Origin: Azospirillum brasilense
GTDB taxonomy: Bacteria > Pseudomonadota > Alphaproteobacteria > Azospirillales > Azospirillaceae
Assembly (NCBI RefSeq): GCF_022023855.1
Contig: NZ_CP059449.1
Coordinates: forward strand, 2,340,001-2,404,000
Reading direction: 5' to 3'
Length of the DNA stretch: 64,000 bases
Position numbers and translations under genes: made by a program. Position 1 is the first letter of the stretch, and each line of letters opens with the position of its first letter. Shown in pieces: positions 43,544 through 53,139 of the stretch. Below the pieces are notes generated by a model. The model was given only the letters and a program-made list of their open reading frames with translations, made no database searches and was not told where the DNA came from.

Positions 43544-45502
43544 ATGCTGTCGAACATTTCCATCGGCACGCGAATCGCGCTGCTGGTCGCCGCGTCCGTG
43601 GTCACCTTGGGCCTGCTGGGCGGGACGGTCACCGTTGGTGCCCAGCGCATGTTCGAGGCGACCGCCGAACTGGACCAGTTCCGCGACGCCTATGAACACA
43701 CGGCGGCCATCGAGCGCCGGGCCAGCCGCCTGCGCTTCCAGGCGCTGCGCTTCGTGGCCGACCGCGACGAGGCGGCGGCCGAGGCCTTCGCGAAGAACGC
43801 GGAGGAGGCCTCGCGCCTGCTGGACAACCTCAAGGAACGCGGCGTGGAGCGCCTGCCGCAGGAAGAACTGGACCATCTGTCGCAGGGCATCGGCACGCTG
43901 AAGGAGCGCTTCTCGTCGGTCGTCGCGCGGGCGAAGGAACTGGGTCTGTCCGACGACAGCGGTCTGCGCGGCGTCCTGCGCGCCTCCGCCCGCGCCATCG
44001 AGGACGAGTTGAAGCAGTGGCCGAACGCCGACAAGCTGACCGGCCGCATGGAATCCATGCGGAAGATGGAGAAGGACTTCATCATCTACAGCGACGAATC
44101 GCTGCTGTCCGGCCACCGTAAGGCCTTCAACGAATTCACCTTCTTCCTCGCCGATTCGGGCCTGGACATAGCCACCCAGACCAGGCTGGAGAAGCAGGCC
44201 CGCACCTACCGCACCGATCTCGGCCGGTTCGTCGACGCCACCAAGGCGTTCCGGGCCGAGGTGCAGACCTTCAACGACGCCTTCCAGGCCATGGTGCCGC
44301 GTTTCGAGGCCCTGCTGGAGTCGGCCAACGCCGGCATGGCCGGGGCGGTGGAGACTCAGAACCGGGTGCGCAGCGAGGTGATCGCCAACGTGCTCCAGGT
44401 AGGCTCCGTCCTGCTGGTCGGCTTCGCGATCATCAGCCTTCTGGTCGCCCGCAGCATCACCCGGCCGCTGCGCCTGATCGAGGGGGTGATGGAACGGCTG
44501 GCCAGCGGCGACCGGACGGCAACCGTGCCGGAGACCGGGCGGCGCGACGAGATCGGTGCGATGGCCCGCGCCGTCAGTGTGTTCAAGGAGAATCTTCAGC
44601 GCACGCATGAGCTGGAGCAGGAGTCCCGCCGGGCCGAGCGCCGGGCGGAGGAGGAGCGGGAAACCGCGCTGCGTGCCATCGCCCACGACTTTGATTCGGC
44701 CTTCGGGCGGGTGCTCCACACGGTCAGCCACGCCGCCGACCAGATCCGCAACGGCGCGCACATCTTGCGCGACACCGCGGAGAAGATGAAGGAGCAGGCG
44801 CTCGACACGTCAGAGAAGGCGGAGCAGACGTCCGAGGTGGTCGGCATCGTCAACAACGTGTCGCGCACCCTCTCCGCCTCCATCGGCGAGATCGGCGGAC
44901 GGGTGACCACCTCCAGCACGGCGATCCGCCGCGCCGTGGATCACGCCCGGCAGAGCGACTCGGCGGTGGCGGCGCTGGCCGACAGCTCGCAGCGGATCGG
45001 GGAAATCGTCCGGCTGATCAACGACATCGCCGGACAGACGAACCTGCTGGCCCTGAACGCCACCATCGAGGCCGCGCGCGCCGGCGAGGCCGGCAAGGGC
45101 TTCGCCGTCGTCGCGTCGGAGGTGAAGGTGCTGGCCAACCAGACCGCCAAGGCGACCGAGGACATCGCCGGTCAGGTCGGCGCCATCCAGGAGGCCACCG
45201 GCTCCGTCGTCGAGGCGATCCGTGCCATCCGAACCACCGTCGAAGAGGTTGCCCACCTGTCGGAGGACGTGTCCGCCGCCGTGCGCGACCAGCTTGAGCA
45301 GACCGAGGAGATCGTCGGCGCGGTGGGCCGGGCCAACGACAACACCCACGAGGTGACCGAGAGCGTCAGCACCATGGCGATCACCGCCGCGGAGACCGGC
45401 AAGTCGGCCATCGAGATGATCTACTCCGCCGCCCAACTGGCGGACGAACTCCGGCAGCTCGAAGCCGACGCCGACCGCTTCGTGTCCTCCATCAAGATTT
45501 AA
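43544..45502 (+). CDS. Membrane-bound methyl-accepting chemotaxis protein
   Basis: A 652-residue chemoreceptor. A first membrane helix at about 10-32 is followed by a long helical periplasmic ligand domain (about 33-285; its size suggests a helical bimodular type). The second membrane helix is at about 286-305. A HAMP domain ([21 protein letters not shown]) and the MCP signalling hairpin follow, with the tip [25 protein letters not shown] at about 490-515. The ligand is unknown. ATG 43544 has AAGGA upstream. A shared bidirectional terminator separates it from valS. Confidence 0.92.
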   Translation: MLSNISIGTRIALLVAASVVTLGLLGGTVTVGAQRMFEATAELDQFRDAYEHTAAIERRASRLRFQALRFVADRDEAAAEAFAKNAEEASRLLDNLKERGVERLPQEELDHLSQGIGTLKERFSSVVARAKELGLSDDSGLRGVLRASARAIEDELKQWPNADKLTGRMESMRKMEKDFIIYSDESLLSGHRKAFNEFTFFLADSGLDIATQTRLEKQARTYRTDLGRFVDATKAFRAEVQTFNDAFQAMVPRFEALLESANAGMAGAVETQNRVRSEVIANVLQVGSVLLVGFAIISLLVARSITRPLRLIEGVMERLASGDRTATVPETGRRDEIGAMARAVSVFKENLQRTHELEQESRRAERRAEEERETALRAIAHDFDSAFGRVLHTVSHAADQIRNGAHILRDTAEKMKEQALDTSEKAEQTSEVVGIVNNVSRTLSASIGEIGGRVTTSSTAIRRAVDHARQSDSAVAALADSSQRIGEIVRLINDIAGQTNLLALNATIEAARAGEAGKGFAVVASEVKVLANQTAKATEDIAGQVGAIQEATGSVVEAIRAIRTTVEEVAHLSEDVSAAVRDQLEQTEEIVGAVGRANDNTHEVTESVSTMAITAAETGKSAIEMIYSAAQLADELRQLEADADRFVSSIKI

Positions 45503-45534
45503 GGCATCACGCTGTCAGGCATTCTTCAGACAAA

Positions 45535-45575
45535 GAGAAAGGGCAGGAGCCGAAGCCCCTGCCCTTTCTCGCTTT
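45535..45575. terminator. Bidirectional terminator between MCP and valS
   Basis: GAGAAAGGGCAGG (45535-45547) pairs perfectly with CCTGCCCTTTCTC (45558-45570), a 13-bp stem with a 10-nt loop. On the plus strand GCTTTTT follows; on the minus strand the stem is followed by TTTG. It serves the two convergent genes. Confidence 0.85.
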
Positions 45576-45596
45576 TTACGGTCTGGATGACCGGCC

Positions 45597-48248
45597 TTAC
45601 GCAGCCAGCATCTCCAGCGCCTTCTGCAGCTTGTCGCGGGCCTGCTCCGCCGTGTCGCGGCGGTCGCGCTGCTCCTCGATCACCTCTTCCGGCGCCTTGG
45701 CGACGAACTGCTCGTTCGACAGCTTGGCGTCGATCTTCTTGATCTCGCCGGACAGCTTCTCGATCTCCTTGGTCAGGCGTGCCCGCTCCTTGTCGAGGTC
45801 GACGATGCCCTCCAGCGGCAGGACCAGCGTGGCTTCGTCGAGCACGGCCTGGACGGCGCTCTTCGGCACCGGGCCGGACAGCGGCTCGACGCTGGCCAGA
45901 CGGCCCATGCGCAGGATCAGGTCGCGGTGCATGTCAAGCCGCTTCAGGCTCTCCGGACCAGCGTCCTTCAGCTTCAGTTCGATCTGCGCCGCGGGCGGGA
46001 CGTTCATCTCCGACCGCATGGAGCGGACCGAGGAAATCGTCCGCACCACCCAATCCATCTCGTCACGGGCGGCCGGGTCGATCAGTTCCGCGCCATGTTC
46101 CGGCCAATGGGCGGAGATCAGGCGGTTCGCCCGGTCGTCCGAAAGCTGCTCCCACAGCTCCTCGGTGATGAAGGGCATCAGCGGGTGGAGCATGTGGAGG
46201 ATTTCGTCCAGCACCCAGGCCGTGGTCGCCCGCGTCTCGGCGATGGCGGCCTCGTCCGCGCCGTTCAGGATCGGCTTGGTGAACTCCAAGTACCAGTCGC
46301 AGAAGGTGCCCCAGGTGAAGGCGTAGGCGGTGTTGGCGGCCTCGTTGAACTTGTAGGCCTCGATGGACTCGCCGACCTTCTTCGCCGCCTCCGCCAGGGC
46401 GCCGACGATCCAGCGGTTCACCGTCTGGGTCAGGCCGACCGGCTTGAAGCCGGGGATCGGGGCCACCCCGTTCATCTGGGTGTAGCGGGCGGCGTTCCAC
46501 AGCTTCGTCGCGAAGTTGCGGTAGCCCTCGACGCGGCTGACCGCCAGCTTGATGTCGCGGCCCTGGGCGGCCATGGCCGTCAGGGTGAAGCGCAGGGCGT
46601 CGGTGCCGTACTGGTCGATCAGCTCCAGCGGGTCGATGACGTTGCCCTTGGACTTCGACATCTTCTGGCCCTTCTCATCGCGGACCAGAGCGTGGATGTA
46701 GACCGTCCGGAAGGGCACGTCCTTCATGAAGTGCAGGCCCATCATCATCATCCGGGCGACCCAGAAGAAGATGATGTCGAAGCCCGTCACCAGCACGTCG
46801 GTCGGGTAATAGCGCGCCAGCTCCGGAGTCTCGTCCGGCCAACCCAGCGTGGAAAAGGGCCACAGGGCCGACGAGAACCAAGTGTCCAGAACGTCCTGGT
46901 CGCGGGTCAGCGCCACGTCCTCGCCGTAATGGGCCTTGGCCGCGGCGACGGCCGCCTCCTCGGTCTCCTCGACGAAGAAATGACCGTCCGGGCCGTACCA
47001 GGCGGGAATCTGATGGCCCCACCAGATCTGGCGGCTGATGCACCAGGGCTGGATGTTGCGCATCCATTCAAAATAGGTGTTCTCCCACTGCTTGGGAACA
47101 AACACGGTCTTTCCGGTCTCCACGGCCTCGATGGCCGGCTTGGCGAGCGTGGCGGCGTCCACGTACCACTGATCGGTCAGCCAGGGCTCGATGGCGACGC
47201 CGGAACGGTCACCGTGCGGCACCGTGTGGGTGTGCGGCTCGATCTTCTCCAGCAGGCCCAGCGCCTCCAGCTCGGCCACGACCTTCTTGCGCGCCTCGTA
47301 GCGGTCGAGCCCGCGGTAGGCCTCGGGGACCTCGTCGCCGGTGATGCGGGCGTCGCGGTCCATGATGTTGATGGCCGCGAGGTTGTTGCGCCGCCCGACC
47401 TCGAAGTCGTTGAAGTCGTGGGCCGGGGTGATCTTCACAGCACCCGAGCCGGTTTCCGGATCGGCGTACTCGTCACCGACGATGGGGATCAGGCGGCCGA
47501 CCAGCGGCAGAACGACGTTCTTGCCGATCAGATCCTTGTAGCGCTCGTCCTCCGGATGCACGGCGACGCCGGTGTCGCCCAGCATCGTCTCGGGACGCGT
47601 GGTGGCGACCACGATGAACCGGTCCGCCTCGCCCTCGATCGGGTAGCGGAAGTGCCAGAGGTTGCCCTTGATCTCCTTCTGCTCGACCTCGAGGTCGGAG
47701 ATGGCGGTGTGCAGCTTGGGGTCCCAGTTGACCAGCCGCTTGTCCTTGTAGATCAGGCCCTGCTTGTGCAACTCCACGAACACCTTGCGGACGGCGCGGC
47801 TCAGCCCCTCGTCCATGGTGAAGCGCTCGCGCGGCCAGTCGGGCGAGGCGCCCAGCCGGCGCAGCTGGCGGGTGATGGTGCCGCCCGATTCGGCCTTCCA
47901 CTCCCACACCTTGTCGATGAAGGCGTCACGGCCGAAGTCGTGGCGCGTCTTGCCTTCCTTGGCGAGGTTCCGTTCCACGACCATCTGGGTCGCGATGCCG
48001 GCGTGGTCGGTGCCCGGCTGCCACAGCGCGTCGCGCCCGCGCATCCGGTTGTAGCGGGTCAGAACGTCCTGGAGCGTGAAGGTCAGCGCGTGGCCCATGT
48101 GCAGGCTGCCGGTCACGTTCGGCGGCGGCATCATGATGGTGTAGGGCTTGCCGTTCGACTCGGTCTTCGCCGCGAACGCGCCCGTCTCTTCCCACAGCCG
48201 GTAGTGCTTTTCCTCGACCTCGGCGGGCCGGTACGTCTTTTCCAACAT
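45597..48248 (-). CDS. valS: Valyl-tRNA synthetase
   Basis: An 883-residue class I synthetase. HIGH motif in [15 protein letters not shown] near the N-terminus, the editing domain in the middle ([16 protein letters not shown]) and KMSKS loop [16 protein letters not shown]. The C-terminus is the valyl-specific coiled coil ([22 protein letters not shown]). It charges tRNA-Val and edits misactivated Thr. ATG 48248 is chosen; a GTG at 48251 directly before it is in frame. It is preceded by popZ on the same strand. Confidence 0.96.
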   Translation of the reverse strand: MLEKTYRPAEVEEKHYRLWEETGAFAAKTESNGKPYTIMMPPPNVTGSLHMGHALTFTLQDVLTRYNRMRGRDALWQPGTDHAGIATQMVVERNLAKEGKTRHDFGRDAFIDKVWEWKAESGGTITRQLRRLGASPDWPRERFTMDEGLSRAVRKVFVELHKQGLIYKDKRLVNWDPKLHTAISDLEVEQKEIKGNLWHFRYPIEGEADRFIVVATTRPETMLGDTGVAVHPEDERYKDLIGKNVVLPLVGRLIPIVGDEYADPETGSGAVKITPAHDFNDFEVGRRNNLAAINIMDRDARITGDEVPEAYRGLDRYEARKKVVAELEALGLLEKIEPHTHTVPHGDRSGVAIEPWLTDQWYVDAATLAKPAIEAVETGKTVFVPKQWENTYFEWMRNIQPWCISRQIWWGHQIPAWYGPDGHFFVEETEEAAVAAAKAHYGEDVALTRDQDVLDTWFSSALWPFSTLGWPDETPELARYYPTDVLVTGFDIIFFWVARMMMMGLHFMKDVPFRTVYIHALVRDEKGQKMSKSKGNVIDPLELIDQYGTDALRFTLTAMAAQGRDIKLAVSRVEGYRNFATKLWNAARYTQMNGVAPIPGFKPVGLTQTVNRWIVGALAEAAKKVGESIEAYKFNEAANTAYAFTWGTFCDWYLEFTKPILNGADEAAIAETRATTAWVLDEILHMLHPLMPFITEELWEQLSDDRANRLISAHWPEHGAELIDPAARDEMDWVVRTISSVRSMRSEMNVPPAAQIELKLKDAGPESLKRLDMHRDLILRMGRLASVEPLSGPVPKSAVQAVLDEATLVLPLEGIVDLDKERARLTKEIEKLSGEIKKIDAKLSNEQFVAKAPEEVIEEQRDRRDTAEQARDKLQKALEMLAA

Positions 48249-48277
48249 CACCAGGAACTTTCGCTTACGAATTCAAA

Positions 48278-48303
48278 CGGAATGCGTGGCCGGAATGCGT
48301 GGC
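48278..48303. repeat. 13-bp tandem duplication in the valS leader
   Basis: CGGAATGCGTGGC occurs twice head to tail (48278-48290 and 48291-48303), between the popZ end and the valS start. It looks like a simple local duplication; no function is evident. Confidence 0.6.
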
Positions 48304-48317
48304 GGGCGTGACGCCGC

Positions 48318-49003
48318 TCAGAATTTCTGGGACCGCCGGATCATCCGGTCGATTTCCTGCTGAACCAGCCGTTCGACAATGGTCGGCAGGTTCTCGTCCA
48401 GCCATTCCTTCAGCAACGGCCTCAACAGCTCACGAACCACCTCCTCCACGGTGCGGACGCCGACGGGCATCGGGCCGATGGACAGATCGTCTCCGAGCTG
48501 GCGCGCCAGATGCGTGAAGTGGTGGGACGATTCCTCGGCCACCCGACGGGAGATCAGCCCGTCGTAAGACCCGACGGACGGATGCGCGGCCGCGGCGGGG
48601 GCGGTTCGTCATCGTCGAAATCGTCGAAGGCCGGCGCCGGACGCTTCGCGGCGGGACGTGGCGGCGGAGGCGGCGGTTCGGGGTCCGGCGCGTGATACGC
48701 CGGCTCCGGGTCGGCCATGCCACCGAAGGCCGGCTCGTCACGCCACGGATCGGGCTCCGGTTCGTCGGGCTCGTCCCTCCGCTCGTCCTGGAGCATCTGC
48801 GTGAGTTCCAGAACATCATCGTCGTCATCCTCCATGGGGGGAGGCGGCGGCGGCGGAGGAGGTGGCGGCGGGGGTGGAGGTGGCGGCGGAGGCGGAGGGG
48901 GCGCCGCTTCCGCCTTCGCGGGTTCGCCGTCCTCCGAGATGATGCGGCGGATGGAGGCGAGGATCTCCTCCATCGACGGTTCTTGCTGGCCTTTATCGCT
49001 CAT
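48318..49003 (-). pseudogene. popZ: PopZ-like polar organising protein (DUF2497), frameshifted
   Basis: The first part (ATG 49003 to a stop at 48554) has the PopZ N-terminal helix PSMEEILASIRRII, a run of 22 prolines (48836-48901) and an acidic Pro-Glu-Asp linker. The C-terminal oligomerisation helices (VVRELLRPLLKEWLDENLP, VERLVQQEIDRMIRR) lie in another frame ending at 48318. The two frames join if one base is added at the G5 run 48597-48601 (C5 in the mRNA), giving PPPAAAAHPSVGSYDGLIS. PopZ anchors ParB-parS and signalling proteins at the cell pole. The shift may be a sequencing error at a homopolymer, a real mutation or ribosomal slippage; see findings. Gene order tolC-popZ-valS is usual. 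Confidence 0.8.
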
Positions 49004-49071
49004 CGTGGCAAACCCGGGGACGTCATCCTGACGCGGACACTAGGGCAGGACTGGGTAAAAAGCCACCAGAC

Positions 49072-49099
49072 AAAAACGGCCCGCCGAGGCGGGCCGTTT
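49072..49099 (-). terminator. Rho-independent terminator of tolC
   Basis: AAACGGCCCGCC (49074-49085) and GGCGGGCCGTTT (49088-49099) form an 11-bp stem closed by a small CGAG loop. On the minus strand the stem runs into TTTTTG. It lies 46 bp after the tolC stop codon, before popZ. Confidence 0.85.
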
Positions 49100-49144
49100 C
49101 GATCATCCGGGGACGATCACCCAGGAAGGGGCATTCAAGTGCGA

Positions 49145-50536
49145 TCACTCCGGAACGCCGGTGCCGATCCACTTGTTCCGCACCTGCTTGTAGTGCGTGT
49201 CGGCGTCGTAATACTGGACCGGCAGGTTGAGCTGCCGCGCCGTCAACTGGCCGATGGCGCCGAGGACCGTGAAGGCCTGGACCATCTCCGTCCGCTGGGC
49301 ACGGACGAGGTTGACGCGGGCGTTCAGCAGTTCCTGCTCCTGGTTCAGCACGTCGAGCACAGTGCGCGAGCCGACCTGGGCTTCCTGCCGCACGCCTTCC
49401 AGAGCGATCTCGGCGGCCCGGATCTGGGAGTTGTAGGATTCGATGCTCGCCCGCGCAGCCTGCAGGCCCTGCCACGCGCTGATCGCCGCCTCGACCGCCT
49501 GACGGCGGGTGTCGTCGATCTGCAGTCGAGCCTGATTCGCCGTGTGCTTCGCCTCGCGGGTCAGCGCTTCCGGCAGGCCGGCCTGATAGAGCGGGATGGT
49601 GAGCTGCGCGGTGAGCTGCGCGCCGTCCTGCCGCTTGATGTCGATGCCCGACGACCGGCCGGCGTCGATGGTGCGGTTGGCCTGCGCCGACAGGTTGGCC
49701 GACGGGAGCAGGCGGCCGAACTGCTGGTCCACCGCCTCGCGCTGCGCCGCCTCGGTGTAGGTGGCCGACAGCACCGACGGATTGTTGGAACGGGCCATCT
49801 CGACGACCTCGTCGAGCGTCCCCGGCAGCTTGAACTTCGGCTTCGGCGCCTTCAGCTTGCCCGGCATCGATCCGACGACGCGCTCGTAGGTCGCGCGCGA
49901 CGCCTGGAGCGTGCCATCGGCGGAGATGCGGGCGGCGATGGAGGCGGCCAGTCGCGATTCCGACTGGCTGACGTCGGTGCGGGTGTATTCGCCGACGCGG
50001 AAGCGGTCGCGGGCGGCGTCGAGCTGGCGGCGCAGGACCTGCTCGTTGTTGGCCTGGAGTTCCAGCACCGCCTGGTTCTGCACGACGTCCAGATAGGCCG
50101 CCGCGGCGTTCAGCAGGATCTGCTGCTCGTTGGCGAGCACAGTGGCGCGCTGGGCTTCGACGGTGCGCTCGGCGCGGCGGACGGCCGGACCTACGGTCGC
50201 GTCGTAGAGCGGCTGGGTGGCGGTGACGCCGACGCTCTTGGCGTTGTTCTCGGAACCGGTTTCGCCACCCTGAAAGGTGCTGCTGGTGGCGTTGCGGGTG
50301 ATGCCCGCGGTCGCCCGCACCGTCGGACGGTAGCCGGACAGGGCCTGAGGAACGCTTTCGTCCACGGCGCGCTGACGGGCGCGCTGGGCGGCGAGCGCCG
50401 GGTTGTTGGAATAGGCCTGCGCTAGCGCGTCTTCGAGGGATTGGGCCGACGCGGTGTCGATGCCCCCGACGAAGGCAACCCCCAGCGTGAGGGCGGTCGC
50501 CATCAAATGGCGCGCGAAACGGCTTCGCACAGTCAT
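49145..50536 (-). CDS. tolC: TolC family outer membrane channel
   Basis: A 463-residue outer-membrane efflux protein with a signal peptide (ending near GIDTASAQ). The two TolC repeats are visible: SLEDALAQAYSNNPALAAQRARQRA early and TLDEVVEMARSNNPSVLSATY later, each opening a helical hairpin. VGSRTVLDVLNQEQELLNARVNLVRAQR is the family motif, cited by TVLDVLNQEQELLNA. It forms the trimeric exit duct for tripartite efflux or type I secretion. ATG 50536 starts 2 bp after the rhodanese stop, so the two genes are likely coupled. Confidence 0.94.
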   Translation of the reverse strand: MTVRSRFARHLMATALTLGVAFVGGIDTASAQSLEDALAQAYSNNPALAAQRARQRAVDESVPQALSGYRPTVRATAGITRNATSSTFQGGETGSENNAKSVGVTATQPLYDATVGPAVRRAERTVEAQRATVLANEQQILLNAAAAYLDVVQNQAVLELQANNEQVLRRQLDAARDRFRVGEYTRTDVSQSESRLAASIAARISADGTLQASRATYERVVGSMPGKLKAPKPKFKLPGTLDEVVEMARSNNPSVLSATYTEAAQREAVDQQFGRLLPSANLSAQANRTIDAGRSSGIDIKRQDGAQLTAQLTIPLYQAGLPEALTREAKHTANQARLQIDDTRRQAVEAAISAWQGLQAARASIESYNSQIRAAEIALEGVRQEAQVGSRTVLDVLNQEQELLNARVNLVRAQRTEMVQAFTVLGAIGQLTARQLNLPVQYYDADTHYKQVRNKWIGTGVPE

Positions 50537-50538
50537 GT

Positions 50539-50865
50539 TCAATAGACCTTCATGTTCGGGTCGATTCGGCGCGCCCAGGCATCCACCCCGCCATTCAGAT
50601 TGGTGGCGCGGGAAAATCCCTGGGAACGCAACCACATGGTCACCTGCGCACTGCGCCCGCCGTGGTGACAGACAACCACGATGTCGCGGTCCCGCGGCAA
50701 CTCCCCGGCGCGGGCGGGCAGCGCCCCCATCGGAATGTGGAGGCTGTTGGGAAGGGCACAGATGGCCACCTCCCCCGGTTCCCGTACGTCGAGCACCAGC
50801 GGATCGCCACCCGATGTCCGGATGCGGTCCAGATCCTCGACTTCCATGTCAAACGGCGCCGGCAT
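50539..50865 (-). CDS. Single-domain rhodanese-like protein
   Basis: A 108-residue rhodanese domain. It has LVLDVREPGEVAIC, HIPMGALPARAGELPRD, the active-site loop VVCHHGGRSAQVTMWL with its catalytic cysteine, and ATNLNGGVDAWARRID. Single-domain rhodaneses carry sulfane sulfur, but the acceptor is unknown. ATG 50865 has GGAG upstream. It sits between the Pcm-like gene and tolC in one minus-strand run. Confidence 0.9.
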   Translation of the reverse strand: MPAPFDMEVEDLDRIRTSGGDPLVLDVREPGEVAICALPNSLHIPMGALPARAGELPRDRDIVVVCHHGGRSAQVTMWLRSQGFSRATNLNGGVDAWARRIDPNMKVY

Positions 50866-50974
50866 GCCTTGATTCTCCGCTGCGGGCCGCAGGACCGCGG
50901 CCGGTGAAAGGCAAGGTGACAGGCTGGGGGACGGTCGAAAGGGGCCGAAGCCCCTTCGGTCACTCTTTCCGGGA

Positions 50975-51631
50975 TCAGAATACAAATTTCGGCTTGGCTT
51001 CGAAACCGGGCAACGGGTGCGGATGCGCCTCGAACAGCGTGCGGGCCGAGGTGACTCCGCCGCTGCGCTGGTACAGCTTCACTTCGCCGACCCTGCGATC
51101 GCCCAGAACGGCGGCAACCAGCCGTCCGCCCTCGGTCAGCTGGGCCAGGATGCCTTCCGGCACCTCCGAAACGAGGCCCTCGATGACGATCACGTCGTAA
51201 GGTGCCTGCTGCGGGTAGCCTTCGGTCAGCGGAGCGGTGATGACAACAGCGTTATCGACGCCGACCGCGCTCAGCGACTCCGTGGCCTGCCGGGCCAGCT
51301 CGGTGTCGGACTCGATGCCGACGACGGTCGCCGCGAGGCGGGCCAGCACGGCGGTCGAGTAGCCGGAGCCGCTGCCGATGTCGAGCACGACGTCGGTCTC
51401 GTCAATGCCCACTTCCTGGAGCATGCGGGCAAAGACCATCGGCTCCATCAGATAGCGGCCGTTGCCGATGGCGAGATCCTCGTCCACATAGGCGAAGCCG
51501 CGCGCCGCCTTCGGTACGAACTGTTCACGGGGAATGTCGAGCATGGCATCGACCAGACGCTGGTCGGTCACCTTGTTCGGTCGGATCTGCCCTTCGACCA
51601 TGTTGAGACGGGCGGCGGCGTATTCGGACAT
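50975..51631 (-). CDS. pcm: Protein-L-isoaspartate O-methyltransferase-like protein
   Basis: A 218-residue SAM-dependent methyltransferase. It has VEGQIRPNKVTDQRLVDAM, IPREQFVP, then the Pcm-type SAM loop VLDIGSGSGYSTAVLARLA and VVGIESD. The N-terminal MVEGQIRPN form is that of the alphaproteobacterial Pcm-like group next to tolC, which may have a specialised role rather than classical isoaspartate repair. A good minus-strand promoter precedes it. Confidence 0.88.
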   Translation of the reverse strand: MSEYAAARLNMVEGQIRPNKVTDQRLVDAMLDIPREQFVPKAARGFAYVDEDLAIGNGRYLMEPMVFARMLQEVGIDETDVVLDIGSGSGYSTAVLARLAATVVGIESDTELARQATESLSAVGVDNAVVITAPLTEGYPQQAPYDVIVIEGLVSEVPEGILAQLTEGGRLVAAVLGDRRVGEVKLYQRSGGVTSARTLFEAHPHPLPGFEAKPKFVF

Positions 51632-51703
51632 GGCGGTCGCTTACAATCTGGTGGACGGAGCGCGGCGCCAAGCCGTGGGTCGCGGCCTCGCTGCCTCGTC
51701 GCG

Positions 51704-51732
51704 TATATATCTTCAAAGTCTCACGAACACAA
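51704..51732 (-). promoter_or_regulatory. Sigma-70 promoter for pcm operon
   Basis: On the minus strand TTGTGT (51732-51727) is followed after 17 bp by TATATA (51709-51704). The ATG of the Pcm-like gene lies 73 bp downstream. Confidence 0.55.
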
Positions 51733-51770
51733 CGCCACACCGGATCATCGAAAAAACGCCGCGAAGGCCC

Positions 51771-51799
51771 TTGACCACCCCTTTGAACCGCAGTATACG
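51771..51799 (+). promoter_or_regulatory. Sigma-70 promoter of tRNA-Cys
   Basis: TTGACC (51771-51776), a 17-bp spacer and TATACG (51794-51799). The expected transcription start is about 45 bp before the tRNA. Confidence 0.7.
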
Positions 51800-51849
51800 T
51801 CCGCTCCCACGCCGCGGCGCTCCCGCTAGGGGGTGCCGGACGCAAGGAT

Positions 51850-51923
51850 GGCGCGGTGGCAGAGTGGTGATGCAGCGGACTGCAAATCCGTGTACGTGGG
51901 TTCGATTCCCGCCCGTGCCTCCA
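51850..51923 (+). tRNA. tRNA-Cys (GCA)
   Basis: A 74-nt cloverleaf including an encoded CCA. The acceptor GGCGCGG pairs with CCGTGCC, the discriminator is T and CCA follows. The anticodon GCA is at 51882-51884, and the T-arm loop reads TTCGATT. It has its own promoter. Confidence 0.95.
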
Positions 51924-52067
51924 TCCTTGATGCGGCTGAGACAGCTGAAAAATCAAAGCGTTTGATGAGCATCGTGCCTGTGCGGCCCGGTGCTTTTCGG
52001 CGTTTTGGCGTTGCGTCTCTCCGGCCCCCTGCCCTGCCCCGCCGTCGTTTTTTTGCCATCAAAAGAC

Positions 52068-52096
52068 TTGGCAAGCGTCGGAGGGTCGGCTATATA
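52068..52096 (+). promoter_or_regulatory. Sigma-70 promoter of tRNA-Asn
   Basis: TTGGCA (52068-52073), 17 bp, TATATA (52091-52096). The -10 box is part of the palindrome GGCTATATAGCC. The tRNA starts about 46 bp downstream. Confidence 0.65.
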
Positions 52097-52142
52097 GCCG
52101 CCCACGCCGGACGTTGCGCCTCGCAAGGGCCGGTCAGACTGA

Positions 52143-52218
52143 TCCCGGTTAGCTCAGTCGGTAGAGCAGCGGACTGTTAATCCGCGTGTCGCTGGTTCGA
52201 GTCCAGCACCGGGAGCCA
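52143..52218 (+). tRNA. tRNA-Asn (GTT)
   Basis: A 76-nt cloverleaf with encoded CCA. The acceptor TCCCGGT pairs with ACCGGGA, the discriminator is G. The D-arm reads AGCTCAGTCGGTAGAGC and the anticodon GTT is at 52176-52178. Confidence 0.96.
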
Positions 52219-52226
52219 ATTCGATG

Positions 52227-52262
52227 AAAAGGCCGAGTCCTCGCGGGCTCGGCCTTTTCTCA
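52227..52262 (+). terminator. Rho-independent terminator after tRNA-Asn
   Basis: AAAAGGCCGAG (52227-52237) pairs with CTCGGCCTTTT (52248-52258), extended inside by three more pairs to a TCGC tetraloop. The T-rich 3' side ends in TTTTCTCA. Confidence 0.88.
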
Positions 52263-52428
52263 TAGCGGTCACTCATATCGTCCCTTCACCGCCACCGCTT
52301 CCGGCATCATCCGAAGGAACGAGCGTTCCGACCGAAGGCTTGATGCCGCCGCAACGCTTCCGGCGCTACAATTCCACCGGACACCCACGCGAGTCGGGAT
52401 TGCGCCTGTTCAGCGGTGGAGGCGACCC

Positions 52429-52659
52429 ATGACCCTTCTCCCCCTCAACTTTCGACCCTTCACACCCAAGGCTGCACCCCCTCGGCCCGACGGCCGGCAG
52501 GAAGACGGTGGCTGGATCGCCGCGGTGGCGATCATCGCCCTCGCCATGGCTGTTGCCGTCGCCCTGCTCGGCGTCGATTGGCACCGGATGCTGGTCCGTG
52601 GCGATGCGGTGCTGCCGGAAAACCAGCGGTCGCTGGTGGTTGCACCGATGCCCCGTTGA
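52429..52659 (+). CDS. Small single-pass membrane protein (76 aa)
   Basis: A 76-residue protein with a proline-rich cytosolic start (MTLLPLNFRPFTPKAAPPRP). One membrane helix at about 29-48 (WIAAVAIIALAMAVAVALLG) and a polar tail of about 28 residues follow. A clear GGTGGAGG site precedes ATG 52429. No family recognised. Confidence 0.6.
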   Translation: MTLLPLNFRPFTPKAAPPRPDGRQEDGGWIAAVAIIALAMAVAVALLGVDWHRMLVRGDAVLPENQRSLVVAPMPR

Positions 52660-52721
52660 AATGCCGCGCTTGGACCGGTTTGGACCGAAAACCAGATGGC
52701 CGGCCGCCCTGCTCGGCTGCC

Positions 52722-52777
52722 TATCAAGACAGATTTCTATCGAGGCAGATTTCTATCGAGGCGGATTTCTATCGAGG
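52722..52777. repeat. 16-bp tandem repeat (3.5 copies)
   Basis: Three 16-bp units of the type TATCGAGGCAGATTTC (52722-52737, 52738-52753, 52754-52769), the first and third with small changes. An 8-bp partial copy follows at 52770-52777. The last copy overlaps the stop codon of the minus-strand cysteine-rich gene. The unit is not a multiple of three. Confidence 0.85.
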
Positions 52778-53008
52778 TTGCGGATCGTCATAGATCAGGC
52801 GGTTGTCCGCAGCCTCGCCGACGGGATCGCCGATGTCGCGTTTCCACTCGCCGCACCAATCGGTGGACAGGGTAATCGGAAAACGCCCTTCCGTGTCGCG
52901 CGGGGTCACCTGCGGCGGAAAGCGGCGGCACAAGCCCTTTGGTCCCCTCTGGCGGATGCCCTGCCCTTCCCAGAACAGGCAGGTGTAGCAATTGTCGATT
53001 CGCTTCAT
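52769..53008 (-). CDS. Small cysteine-rich protein (79 aa)
   Basis: A 79-residue protein with four cysteines spaced like a small zinc- or iron-binding module: CYTCLFWEGQG near the start, then LCRRFPPQV and WCGEWKRD. The C-terminus is acidic (NRLIYDDPQPR). ATG 53008 has AAGGAG about 12 bp upstream. Function unknown. The pattern CxxC...CRRFPP...WCGEW is that of a recurring family of small bacterial proteins. Its stop codon lies inside the 16-bp tandem repeat. Confidence 0.7.
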   Translation of the reverse strand: MKRIDNCYTCLFWEGQGIRQRGPKGLCRRFPPQVTPRDTEGRFPITLSTDWCGEWKRDIGDPVGEAADNRLIYDDPQPR

Positions 53009-53139
53009 CGTGGGGACGCGCTCCTTCCTTCAACGACGACGCCCCGGGGCGGCGGTCCGGCCCGGGAGCGGCGGCAGTGTCGGCCAGCCGCCCCCTCCGC
53101 GTCGATGAAGAAATGCGCCCAAGCGTCGACTGCGGCGCG

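Noticed and set aside
48278..48303. Insertion-sequence target-site duplication
   Set aside because: The two 13-bp copies are directly adjacent with nothing between them, so it is a plain tandem duplication.
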